Positions 54,713-63,870 of a DNA stretch of 64,000 nt are shown here, piece by piece. The stretch is from the NCBI GenBank assembly GCA_034675505.1, contig JAUCDD010000023.1:140144-204143 (forward strand), read 5' to 3'. The DNA comes from Melaminivora sp034675505. GTDB taxonomy: Bacteria > Pseudomonadota > Gammaproteobacteria > Burkholderiales > Burkholderiaceae_C. How positions within the stretch are numbered: the stretch's first letter is position 1; the number at the start of each line of letters is the position of its first letter. Made by a program: the position numbers and the translations under genes. The notes beneath the pieces are model-generated. The model was not told the DNA's origin. It saw only the letters and a program-made list of their open reading frames with translations, and made no database searches.

Positions 54713-56782
54713 ATGACCGCCCGCAAGATTTTCGTCACCACCGCCCTGCCGTATGCCAACGGCCACTTCCACATCGGCCACATCATGGAATACATCCAGG
54801 CCGACACCTGGGTGCGGTTCCAGAGGATGCAGGGCGCCGAGGTGAACTTCGTCGGCGCCGACGACGCGCATGGCGCGCCCATCATGATTGCCGCCGAGAA
54901 GGCGGGCGTGACGCCCCAGCAGTTCGTGGCGGGCATCGCCGCCGGGCGCGCGCAGTACCTGGACGGCTTCCACATCGCCTTTGACAACTGGCACAGCACC
55001 GACGCGCCGGAAAACCACGCGCTGGCGCAGCAGATCTACCTGCAGCTCAAGGCCGCCGGCCTGATCGAGACACGCACCATCGAGCAGTTCTTCGACCCCG
55101 AGAAGAACATGTTCCTGCCGGACCGCTTCATCAAGGGCGAGTGCCCGCGCTGCCACGCCCGCGACCAGTACGGCGACAACTGCGAGGTCTGCGGCGCCGT
55201 GTACGCGCCCACCGAGCTGATTGCGCCCTACTCCGCCCTGTCGGGCGCCCAGCCGGTGCTGAAGACGTCGGAGCACTTTTTCTTCAGGCTCTCCGACCCG
55301 CGCTGCGTGCAATTCCTGCAGGAGTGGACGCAAAACGGCGAGCACGTGCAAGGCGAGGTCGCCGCCAAGATCCGCGAGTGGTTCGGCACGCGCACCAACC
55401 CGGACGGCAGCACCAGCACCGGCCTGGACGACTGGGACATCTCGCGCGATGCGCCCTACTTCGGCATCGAGATCCCGGATGCGCCGGGCAAGTATTTCTA
55501 CGTCTGGCTGGACGCCCCGGTGGGCTACCTGGCGTCGCTGAAGAACCTGCTGGACAAGCGCGGCGAAAGCTATGACGCCTACATGGCCGACCCGCAGCTG
55601 GAGCAGGTGCACTTCATCGGCAAGGACATCATCACCTTCCACACCCTGTTCTGGCCGGCCATGCTCAAGTTCAGCGGCCGCAAGACGCCCACGAAGATCT
55701 GCGTGCACGGCTTCATGACCGTCAAGGGCGGCGAGAAGATGAGCAAGAGCCGCGGCACGGGGCTGGACCCGCTGAAATACCTGAGCCTGGGGATGAACCC
55801 CGAGTGGCTGCGCTACTACCTGGGCGCCAAGCTGAATGGCAAGAACGAGGACATCGACTTCAACCCCGACGACTTCATGGCCCGGGTGAATGCCGACCTG
55901 ATCGGCAAGTACGTGAACATCGCCTCGCGCGCCGCCGGCTTCATCGCCAAGCGCTTCGATGGCCGCCTGGGCGAGGTCAGTGCCGACGGCCAGGAGCTGC
56001 TGGCCGCGCTGCGCGCGCAAGGCGGGCCCATCGCCGCCGCGTACGAGGCGCGCGACACGGCCCGCGCGGCGCGCGACATCATGCTGCTGTGCGACCGCGT
56101 GAACGCCTATGTGGACGCCAACAAGCCCTGGGAGCTGGCGAAGCAGGAGGGCCTGGAGGCGCGCCTGCACGACGTGTGCAGCACCTGCATCGAGGCCTTT
56201 TACCTGCTGACGATCTACCTCAAGCCCATGCTGCCGGCGCTGGCCGCGCAGGTGGAGCATTTCCTGATCGTGCCGCCGCTGGCCTTTGCCGACGCGCAGG
56301 GCGCGCTGGGCGCGGGCCACGCCATAGGCGCCTACCAGCACCTGATGCAACGCGTCACGGTGGAGCAGCTGGACGCCCTGTTCGCCCTGCCCGAGCCCGC
56401 CGCCGAAGAAAAGCCCCTGCCCGGTGGCGAAGCCATCGCCGGGACCATCGCCATCGACGACTTCGCCAAGGTGGACCTGCGCATCGCCCGGATCGTCGAG
56501 TGCAAGGCGGTCGAGGGCTCGACCAAGCTGCTGCAGCTGACCCTGGACGCAGGCGAGGGGCGCATGCGCAACGTGTTCTCGGGCATCGCCAGCATGTACC
56601 GGCCGGAGCAGCTCACGGGCAAGCTCACGGTGCTGGTGGCCAACCTGGCGCCGCGCAAGATGAAGTTCGGCGTGAGCGAAGGCATGGTGCTGGCCGCAAG
56701 CCATGCCGACGAGAAGGCGCAGCCGGGCATCTACGTGCTGGAGCCCTTTGCCGGCGCGCAGCCGGGCATGCGCATCAGCTGA
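54713..56782 (+). CDS. metG: Methionyl-tRNA synthetase
   Basis: 689 residues. The HIGH motif is in PYANGHFHIGHIMEYIQAD. The zinc knuckle is CPRCHARDQYGDNCEVCG. KMSKS is in GGEKMSKSRGTG. The C-terminal tRNA-binding (Arc1p/Trbp111) domain lies at about 580-689 (IDDFAKVDLRIARIVECKAV). Length and domain order are normal for a proteobacterial dimeric MetG. The ATG is at 54713. Confidence 0.97.
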   Translation: MTARKIFVTTALPYANGHFHIGHIMEYIQADTWVRFQRMQGAEVNFVGADDAHGAPIMIAAEKAGVTPQQFVAGIAAGRAQYLDGFHIAFDNWHSTDAPENHALAQQIYLQLKAAGLIETRTIEQFFDPEKNMFLPDRFIKGECPRCHARDQYGDNCEVCGAVYAPTELIAPYSALSGAQPVLKTSEHFFFRLSDPRCVQFLQEWTQNGEHVQGEVAAKIREWFGTRTNPDGSTSTGLDDWDISRDAPYFGIEIPDAPGKYFYVWLDAPVGYLASLKNLLDKRGESYDAYMADPQLEQVHFIGKDIITFHTLFWPAMLKFSGRKTPTKICVHGFMTVKGGEKMSKSRGTGLDPLKYLSLGMNPEWLRYYLGAKLNGKNEDIDFNPDDFMARVNADLIGKYVNIASRAAGFIAKRFDGRLGEVSADGQELLAALRAQGGPIAAAYEARDTARAARDIMLLCDRVNAYVDANKPWELAKQEGLEARLHDVCSTCIEAFYLLTIYLKPMLPALAAQVEHFLIVPPLAFADAQGALGAGHAIGAYQHLMQRVTVEQLDALFALPEPAAEEKPLPGGEAIAGTIAIDDFAKVDLRIARIVECKAVEGSTKLLQLTLDAGEGRMRNVFSGIASMYRPEQLTGKLTVLVANLAPRKMKFGVSEGMVLAASHADEKAQPGIYVLEPFAGAQPGMRIS

Positions 56783-56884
56783 AGCCCGAGGCCGCGCGGG
56801 CGCAGCGCAGGGCGCGCAGCCCCTGCCGCGCCCTGCGCGCGCGCCCGGCTGCGCGCAGGCCTCGCGGCGCGCAGCCGGGCTGCA

Positions 56885-58168
56885 TCACAGCATGCCCAGC
56901 ATCCGCGGGAACCACAGGCTCAGCTCGGGCACGTAGGTCACGACGACCAGGAAGCCCAGCATCGCCAGCAGCCAGGGCCACACGGCCACGGTGAGCTCGG
57001 TGATGCCCATCTTGGTGATGCCGGACGCCACGTACAGGTTCAGGCCCACCGGCGGGTGGCACATGCCGACCTCCATGTTCACCACCATGATGATGCCGAA
57101 GTGGATCGGGTCGATGCCCAGCTTCATCGCCACCGGGAACAGGATGGGCGCGAAGATCAGCATGATCGACGACGGCTCCATGAAGTTGCCCGCCAGCAGC
57201 AGGATCACGTTCACCGCCAGCAGGAAGGCGATCACGCCCAGACCGTTGCCCAGCATCCAGTCAGCGAGCGCCTGCGGGATGTTCTCGTTGGTCATGATGA
57301 AGCTGAACAGCACCGCGTTGGTGATGATGTACAGCAGCATGGCGCTCATGTTGGCCGAGGACAGCAGCACGCGCGGCACGTCTTTGAGCGTCAGGTCCTT
57401 GTAGACGAACACGGCGACGATGAAGGCATAGACCGCACTCATGGCCGCCGCCTCGGTGGGCGTGAAGATGCCGGCGTAGATACCGCCCATCACCACGATG
57501 ATGAGGAACAGGCCCCAAGCGGACTTGCGAAACGCCAGCCAGCGCTCGCCCCAGGTGGCCTTGGGCAGGCGCGGGTAGTTGTACTTGCGCGCGCGCCAGT
57601 AGGTCACGCCGCCCAGCACGGCGGCCAGCACCAGGCCCGGCACCACGCCGGCCATGAACAGGGCCCCCACCGAGGTGTTGGTGGCCACGGCGTACATCAC
57701 CATGACGATGGACGGCGGGATCAGGATGCCCAGCGCGCCCGAGGTGGTGATGACGCCCGCGCCAAAGCGGTTCGGGAAGCCCGCCTTGACCATCGCCGGC
57801 AGCAGGATGGAGCCGATGGCCACCACGGTCGCAGGGCTGGAGCCCGAGACGGCGGCGAACAGCGCGCAGGCCAGCACGCCGCCCAGCCCCAGGCCGCCGT
57901 GCCAGTGCCCGACCATGGCGGTGGCGAAGTTGATCATGCGCCGCGCCACGCCGCCGTGCGTGAGGAAGTTGCCGGCCAGGATGAAGAACGGGATCGCCAT
58001 GATCTCGAACTTCTCGATGCCGGTGAACAGCTTCAAAGCCACTGACTCCAGCGGCACGTCGGTGAACCCGAACAAAAAGGTGAGGACGGTGAGGCCCAGC
58101 GAGATGGACACCGGCATGCCGGTGAGCATCAGCGCCGCCAGGATGATGAAGATGATGGCGGCGTTCAT
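56885..58168 (-). CDS. dctM: TRAP transporter large permease (DctM)
   Basis: 427 residues with about twelve transmembrane segments. Motifs include GLGLGGVLACALFAAVSGSS and MCHPPVGLNLYVASGI. The ATG at 58168 overlaps the stop of dctQ by 4 bp (ATGA). Together with DctQ and DctP it forms a tripartite Na+-coupled carboxylate uptake system. Confidence 0.95.
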   Translation of the reverse strand: MNAAIIFIILAALMLTGMPVSISLGLTVLTFLFGFTDVPLESVALKLFTGIEKFEIMAIPFFILAGNFLTHGGVARRMINFATAMVGHWHGGLGLGGVLACALFAAVSGSSPATVVAIGSILLPAMVKAGFPNRFGAGVITTSGALGILIPPSIVMVMYAVATNTSVGALFMAGVVPGLVLAAVLGGVTYWRARKYNYPRLPKATWGERWLAFRKSAWGLFLIIVVMGGIYAGIFTPTEAAAMSAVYAFIVAVFVYKDLTLKDVPRVLLSSANMSAMLLYIITNAVLFSFIMTNENIPQALADWMLGNGLGVIAFLLAVNVILLLAGNFMEPSSIMLIFAPILFPVAMKLGIDPIHFGIIMVVNMEVGMCHPPVGLNLYVASGITKMGITELTVAVWPWLLAMLGFLVVVTYVPELSLWFPRMLGML

Positions 58169-58872
58169 TTGCGGTCACCTGCGTTCGTGTCGCCGCCCTT
58201 GCGGACGGGCCTGTCTTCGTCGGGGTGCAGGTTGTCCTGCATGGCATAGGGGTTGAGGTTCTGCGCCGCGTCTTCTTCGGGCGTCTCCTCCAGGCCATCG
58301 ACGTGGCCGTGGTCGTGGTGCGGCAGCTCGCCGGTGCGGATGAAGCCCACCAGCACCTGCAGGAAGCGAAAGCACATCAGCCCGCTGCCCAGCGGGATGG
58401 CGCTGTAGACGATCCAGGTGGGCCACTCCAGGTCGGGCGTGGTCGGGCCCTCGATCAGCTCCTCGACGTTCATGCCGGCGAGCTTGAAGAAGGCGTAGTG
58501 CGCGCCGTTGTCCCAGACGAAGGTGGCGCCCATGACGGCCACGATGCCGGTGAACAGCGCACCCGCACCCATGCCGAAGATGATGAACTTGCCGCGTGCG
58601 CTCTTGCCCAGGCGGTTGATGAACACGTCCACGCCCACGTGGATGCCGGTGCGCACGCCATAGGCGGCGCCGAATTTGGCCATCCACACGAACATGATGA
58701 TGGTCAGCTCCTGCGCCCAGGTCATGTTGATGGACAGCAGCCAGTCCTGCAGGCCCGGGATGGCGTAGCCGGCGGTGTAGCGGTGCACCACCGCGACGAA
58801 GACGATGAGCGTGGCGGCGCCCATCAGGAAGGTGATCAGCCACTCTTCCAGGTGATCGAGAATTTTCATCAT
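58165..58872 (-). CDS. dctQ: TRAP transporter small permease (DctQ)
   Basis: 235 residues with four transmembrane segments (first at about 11-33). The motif TWAQELTIIMFVWMAKFGAA is typical. Unusually, a hydrophilic, His/Asp/Glu-rich C-terminal tail (about 180-235; HHDHGHVDGLEETPEEDAAQ) extends the protein. The start is the ATG pair at 58872/58869. It overlaps dctM. Confidence 0.92.
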   Translation of the reverse strand: MMKILDHLEEWLITFLMGAATLIVFVAVVHRYTAGYAIPGLQDWLLSINMTWAQELTIIMFVWMAKFGAAYGVRTGIHVGVDVFINRLGKSARGKFIIFGMGAGALFTGIVAVMGATFVWDNGAHYAFFKLAGMNVEELIEGPTTPDLEWPTWIVYSAIPLGSGLMCFRFLQVLVGFIRTGELPHHDHGHVDGLEETPEEDAAQNLNPYAMQDNLHPDEDRPVRKGGDTNAGDRK

Positions 58873-58995
58873 GAGGTTTCTCCGCAAAGGAGGTCGAGGC
58901 GCGGTCGGCAGGCGCAGTGAACGCGCCCGCTGCGGGCGCCTTCAGGTTGCGCCGGAGCGCTGCGCTGCGCCCCGGCGGCTGGTCGGCAGGTCAGC

Positions 58996-60000
58996 TCAGA
59001 GCTTCTTGGGATCGAAGCCGGTGGCCTTGTACACGTCCTGGATGATTTCCTTGCCGATGCGGCCCGACATCTTGTCGTGCACCGGCACCAGCACCTTCTT
59101 CAGCTCCGCGCGCTCTTGCGCGGTGGGCGTGTAGATGGTGGTCTTGCCGCTCTTCTTCACGGCCTCCATGGCCTGGTCGTTCTCGTCCTGGGCGATCTGG
59201 TTGGCGTAGGCCGTGGCCTGGCGCATGGCATCCGACAGCTGCTCGCGCACGTCGGCAGGCAGTCCGTCCCAGAACTTCTTGTTGACGATGACCGCATAGC
59301 CCAGGTAGCCGTGGTTGGTCACGCTCAGGTGCTTTTGCACCTCGTGCATCTTCTGCGTATAGAAGTTGGACGGCGGGTTCTCGGTGCCGTCCACCACGCC
59401 AGTCTGCAGCGCCTGGTAGGTCTCGCCAAAGGCGATCACCTGCGGGATGCCGCCTAAAGCGCGGATTTCTTCCTCCAGCACCTTGGACGACTGGATGCGG
59501 TACTTCAGGCCCTTGTAGTCGGCCACGGCGTGCAGCGGCTTGTTGGCCGAGAACACCTTGAAGCCGTTGTCCCAGTAGGCCAGGCCGGTGATGCCGCGCG
59601 ACTCCAGCTTCTTGAGCAGCTTGGCGCCCACGGGCCCGGTGGTGATCTTGTGCAGCTCGTCGCGGTTGTCGAACATGAAGGGCAGGTCGAAGACCTCGAA
59701 CTCCTTCACGCCCAGCGGGCCGAACTTGGCCAGCGACGGTGCCAGCATCTGCACCGAACCCAGCTGCAGCGCCTCCATCTCCTCCTTGTCCTTGTACAGG
59801 GCGGAGTTGGCGTACACCTCGACCTTGACCTTGCCCTTGGTGAGTTCGCCCGCCTTCTTGGCGAAGAACTCGGCCGCCTTGCCCTTGGGCGTGTCCTGGG
59901 CGACGACGTGGCTGAACTTGATCACCGTCTGCGCGTGGGCAGCAGCGGCACCGACGGCCAGCAGGGCGCAGGCCAGGACGTGTTTCACGGGAAAACGCAT
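58996..60000 (-). CDS. dctP: TRAP transporter periplasmic binding protein (DctP)
   Basis: 334 residues with a signal peptide (MRFPVKHVLACALLAVGAAA...AHA). DctP-type motifs are IKFSHVVAQDTPKGKAAEFF, FDLPFMFDNRDELHK, and the ligand Arg region LKYRIQSSKVLEEEIRALGG with QTGVVDGTENPPSNF. These match C4-dicarboxylate-binding DctP. AGGAGATTG precedes the ATG at 60000. A dyad CTGTGG-CGTT-CCACAG lies about 70 bp upstream and may be a regulator site. Confidence 0.95.
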   Translation of the reverse strand: MRFPVKHVLACALLAVGAAAAHAQTVIKFSHVVAQDTPKGKAAEFFAKKAGELTKGKVKVEVYANSALYKDKEEMEALQLGSVQMLAPSLAKFGPLGVKEFEVFDLPFMFDNRDELHKITTGPVGAKLLKKLESRGITGLAYWDNGFKVFSANKPLHAVADYKGLKYRIQSSKVLEEEIRALGGIPQVIAFGETYQALQTGVVDGTENPPSNFYTQKMHEVQKHLSVTNHGYLGYAVIVNKKFWDGLPADVREQLSDAMRQATAYANQIAQDENDQAMEAVKKSGKTTIYTPTAQERAELKKVLVPVHDKMSGRIGKEIIQDVYKATGFDPKKL

Positions 60001-60068
60001 CACAACAATCTCCTATGCATGGGGTTCATGACGCAAAGCAATGTAGTGATGGCGCGGATTTCGCGTAA

Positions 60069-60084
60069 CTGTGGCGTTCCACAG
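60069..60084. promoter_or_regulatory. Perfect dyad upstream of dctP, candidate regulator site
   Basis: CTGTGG-CGTT-CCACAG, a perfect 6-bp inverted repeat with a 4-nt spacer, between dctP and the second DctP-like gene. It is a candidate operator for the adjacent DctS/DctR-type regulator. Confidence 0.45.
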
Positions 60085-60134
60085 CTAGGGACAACCCGTA
60101 TGCGCCTGCTCAATGCGAGAGCACTCCCGCCCCT

Positions 60135-61151
60135 TCAGCCGGAAGCCAGGGCGCCGCGCATGCGCCTTGTCCACTCCTCGCCGATGCGCGCCGCCAGGCC
60201 CTCGTGCACGCTGCGCGTGGCGTGGCGCAGCCGCTGGCGCTGCACGGCGTCCAGCACATGCACCTGCGTCGCACCGCTGGCGCGCAGCGCTGCCAGGTCC
60301 TGGTCGTTGGCACGCTGGGCAATGGCATTGCCCCAGGCCAGCGACTGCGCCAGCGCCTGCCCGATCAGCGCACGGTCGGCTGCGGCCAGGTGGCGCCAGA
60401 AGCGCTCGTGCACCACGATGCAATAGCCCAGATAGCCGTGGGCCGTCAGGCTCAGGTCGGTCTGCACCTGGTGCATGTCCTGGGTCCAGAAGTTTGAGAT
60501 CGGGTTTTCCGTGCCGTCGACGACGCGGGCCTGCAGCGCGCGCCGGGTCGCGCCGAACGGCAGCACCACCGGCCGGGCGCCCAGGGCGCGCATCTGGTGC
60601 GCGATCACGCGCGAGGCCTGGATGCGCACGCGCAAGCCGACGAAATCCTCGGGCGCCTGCAGTGGGCGGTTGGCGCTCATGTGCTTGAAGCCGTTGTCCA
60701 GGTAGCCCAGCCCCACCAGCCGCTGGCGCCCCAGCAGCGCCAGCAGCTCCTGCCCCACCGGGCCGTGGTTGACGCGCTGCACCTGCTGGGCATCGTCGAA
60801 CAGGAAGGGCAGGTCGAACAGCTCGAACTCGGGAAAGCCTATGGGCCCGAACTTGGACAGCGACGGCGCCAGCATCTCCACGGCGCCCAGCTGCAGCGCC
60901 TGCATCTCGTCCTCGTCGCCGTACAGCTGCGAGTTGGGATGGATGTCGACCTGGATGTCGCCATGGCTGAGCTCTTGCACGCGCTCGCGGAAATACTCCA
61001 GCGCCAGCCCCTTGGGCGTCTGGCGCGCGACGACGTGCGACAGGCGCAGCCGCACGCGCGCAGGCGCCGCCGCCGCGCGGCGCGCCAGGGGCGGCAGCGC
61101 TGCCAGGCCCAGGGCCTGCACCAGCCTGCGGCGGACGGCAAGAGCGCACAT
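60135..61151 (-). CDS. Second DctP-like TRAP binding protein
   Basis: 338 residues from the ATG at 61151. The N-terminus holds three consecutive arginines in a hydrophobic context (RRRLVQALGLAALPPL), compatible with a Tat signal. The mature region follows DctP closely (RLSHVVARQTPKGLALEYFR; ELFDLPFLFDDAQQ; VDGTENPISNFWTQD). It lies between dctP and the divergent sensor kinase gene. Two paralogous binding proteins at one dct locus suggest either a wider substrate range or a sensing role for this copy. It starts 52 bp from the kinase start. Confidence 0.9.
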   Translation of the reverse strand: MCALAVRRRLVQALGLAALPPLARRAAAAPARVRLRLSHVVARQTPKGLALEYFRERVQELSHGDIQVDIHPNSQLYGDEDEMQALQLGAVEMLAPSLSKFGPIGFPEFELFDLPFLFDDAQQVQRVNHGPVGQELLALLGRQRLVGLGYLDNGFKHMSANRPLQAPEDFVGLRVRIQASRVIAHQMRALGARPVVLPFGATRRALQARVVDGTENPISNFWTQDMHQVQTDLSLTAHGYLGYCIVVHERFWRHLAAADRALIGQALAQSLAWGNAIAQRANDQDLAALRASGATQVHVLDAVQRQRLRHATRSVHEGLAARIGEEWTRRMRGALASG

Positions 61152-61202
61152 GGCCGGTATTATCTTGCCGCCCTCCCCGCCCGCATCGCCCGCGCCCGTC
61201 CC

Positions 61203-63219
61203 GTGCCCCCGAGCAGCCCCCCTCCTGCCGAAGACTTCGCCCTGCTGCAGGCCGGCGCGCGCCCCCTGCCCGACCGCAGCCGCTGGACGGTGCTGTGGCT
61301 GATGGGGCTGGCGGTCCTGCTCGTGGCCGCAGTGGTGGCGCTGGGCTGGTACCTGAACCGCTTTGAAAGCGAGGAGGAGGAGCGGCGCCAGGGAGCAGAC
61401 GCCCAGTGGCTGGAGCAAAGCGTGCAGTTCCACTTTCGCCGCCTCGAAGCCGACGTGGCGCAGCTGGCCCGCCAGGCGGCGCTGGCGGCGCCCGCGCGGG
61501 GCGGCGCGGCGGCAGGCGAGGCGCCGGCCGGCCTGCTGCTGCGCGCGCCCGGCGTGGTGACGGCACGCGCCTGGCTGGCCAGCGAGGGCGCCAGCAGCGG
61601 CGACGTGGCCGCCTGGCAGGCCGATGTGCTGCGCAGTGCAGCCAACCAGCAGGCCCTGCAAACGCTGGAGGACATCGCCCGGGGGCTGCGCCGCGCCAGC
61701 TATGGCGGACCCATGCAGCAGGAGGACGGCAGCACCACCGATCGCCTCTGGCTGGCCGTGCCCTACTTCGAGGGGCCGCACATGGCGGGCATGTACGTGG
61801 TGCAGATCGCGATGCGCCAGGCGGTGGACGCCCTGCTGCCGCCGTGGTTCGCGCAAAAGCAGAGCGTGCGGCTGGTGGTGGACGCCGGCGCCCCCGCGCC
61901 GCAGCCGGCGGCGCATCCGCCCGCGTCCTACCGCACCGTGATGAACCTGCCCGGCGCCGACTTGCTGCTGGAAGTGGTGCCGCAGGGGCCGCAGGCCTCG
62001 GCCGTGCCGCGCGTGTTCTTCGTCGTCGCGCTGCTGTTCCTGGCGGGAATGCTGGCGGCACTGGCCGCGCTCAAGCGCGACTTCGGCAAGCGCCAGCGCG
62101 TGCAGCAGCGCCTGCAGGCCGAGGTGGCGCTGCGCATGGCGATGGAGCGCTCGGTCAGCATCGGCATGCGCGCCTGGGACCTGGGTGGGCGCGTGCTGTA
62201 CGTCAACAGCGCCTTTTGCACCATGCTGGGCTACGCCAGCGAGGAGCTGCTCGGCACGCAGGTGCCCCCGCTGCGCTGGCCCGCCGGGCCGGCCGGCCCG
62301 CTGGACGCGCTGCCCCAGGCCACGCAGGCGCAAGGCGTGGAGGCGCAATTGCGCCACCGCGACGGCCACCTGGTGGACGTGCTGATCCACGAGGCCCCGC
62401 TGGCTGCTGCCGACGGCACGCAGATCGGCTGGATGAGCTCCATCCTGGACATCAGCGAGCGCAAGCGTGCCCAGCAGCTGGCGGCCTCTCAGCAGGAAAA
62501 ACTCGAGGCGTCGGCGCGGCTGGTGGCGGTGGGCGAGGTCGCCTCGACGCTGGCACACGAACTCAACCAGCCCCTGGGCGCGCTGGCCAGCTTTGCCAAC
62601 GGGCTGGTCAACCGGCTGGAGCGCGGCAGCATCCCGGCTGCCGAGCTGGCGGCGGTGGCGCAGCGCATGGCGCGGCTGGCCGAACGCGCCGGCGGCGTGA
62701 CCCAGCGCGTGAACGCCTTTGCCCGCCGCCGCGAGCTGAACCTGACGCGCCTGGACCTGGTGCCGCTGGTGCGCCGCGCCGCCGCATCGGTGCAGGAGAC
62801 GGACGGCGCCGCGCTGCAGCTGCTGCTGCCGCAGTGGGCGCTGTGGATACAGGGCGACGCGCTGCTGCTGGAGCACCTGGTGCACAACCTGTGCGGCAAC
62901 GCCATGGACTGGGCGCGGCGTGCCGACCGGCCCTGCCGGGTGCAGGTGCGCCTAGCGGCCACCGCTGGCACGCCGCCCCAGGCCTGCCTGGGCGTGGCGG
63001 ACAGCGGGCCCGGCGTGCCGCCCGATGGCCAGGCCCGCATCTTCGATGCCTTCTACAGCACCAAGGAAGGCGGCATGGGCATGGGCCTGGCGATCTGCCG
63101 CTCGATCGCCGAGGCCCACCACGGGCGTATCCTGGTGGGCCAGGACGCCCTGCTGGGGCGGCGCACTGTTCACCGCCGAGCTGCCGCTGGCCGACCCGAT
63201 TGCACCCACCGCCCCATGA
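61203..63219 (+). CDS. dctS: DctS-like sensor histidine kinase, frameshift near the C-terminus
   Basis: About 670 residues from a GTG at 61203. Two transmembrane segments (about 28-50 and 275-297) flank a periplasmic sensor. A PAS domain (about 315-425), a HisKA H-box (AHELNQPLGALASFANGL) and HATPase motifs (DSGPGVPPDGQARIFDAFYS; GMGMGLAICRSIAEAHHG) follow. After GQDALLG the frame changes. Adding one G in the G4 run at 63155-63158 gives GGALFTAELPLADPIAPTAP and a stop at 63217 that overlaps the regulator ATG (ATGA). That overlap argues that the intact form is real. It likely controls the neighbouring dctPQM operon in response to C4-dicarboxylates. Confidence 0.85.
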
Positions 63220-63870
63220 TCGACAACACCCTGCGCGAGGGAGACATCCACATCGTGGACGACGACGCCGACGTGCGCGACGGCCTGGCCTGGCTGTTCG
63301 ACTCGCGCGGCTGGCAGGCGCGCACCTGGGGCGACGGCGAATCCCTGCTGGCCGCAGCGCGCCGCCAGCAGGCGCTGGCCGGCTGGGGCCTGGCGGTGGT
63401 GCTGCTGGACATGCGCATGCAGCCGCTGTCGGGCGCGGCCACCTTCGAGCGCCTCAAGGCCCTGGGCTGCCCCTGGCCGGTGCTGTTCCTGACCGGCCAT
63501 GGCGACGTCGGCACGGCCGTGGAGGCGGTGAAGAACGGCGCTTGGGACTTTCTGGAAAAGCCCTTCCAGGACAACATGCTGGTGGATCGTGTCGAGCAGG
63601 CCATGCAGGCCGCGCTGGCGCGGTCCGACGCCGAGCGCGAACCCGCGACTGCGCCAGGCCCTGGCCTGCCTGAGCCCCCGGGAACGCAAAGGTGCTGGAT
63701 GCGTTGATCCAGGGGCACTACAACAAGAACATCGCCGAACGCCTGGGCATCACCGCGCGCACGGGGCGGAGTTCCACCGCGCCAACATCTTCGAGAAGAT
63801 GGGCGTGGAGTCCGCCATCGAGCTGGCGCACCAGCTGGGGCGGCTCGCACCCTGGGGCGACGGGCACTGA
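63216..63870 (+). CDS. dctR: DctR/FixJ-type response regulator, with frameshifts
   Basis: The receiver domain (about 1-125) is intact: IHIVDDDADVRDG, the phosphorylated Asp in VLLDMRMQPLSG, and LEKPFQDNMLVDRV. The C-terminal LuxR-type HTH is split over three frames: LRQALACLSPRER, then VLDALIQGHYNKNIAERLGI, then EFHRANIFEKMGVESAIELA. About three single- or double-base changes between 63640 and 63770 are needed. The stop is at 63868-63870. It is paired with the DctS-like kinase by an ATGA overlap. The density of breaks near the end of the sequence suggests reduced accuracy there, rather than a decayed gene. Confidence 0.8.

Noticed and set aside
60135..62885. A 916-codon minus-strand frame over the kinase gene
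   Set aside because: Only the part from 61151 down is the DctP-like gene. Upstream it is antisense to the kinase.
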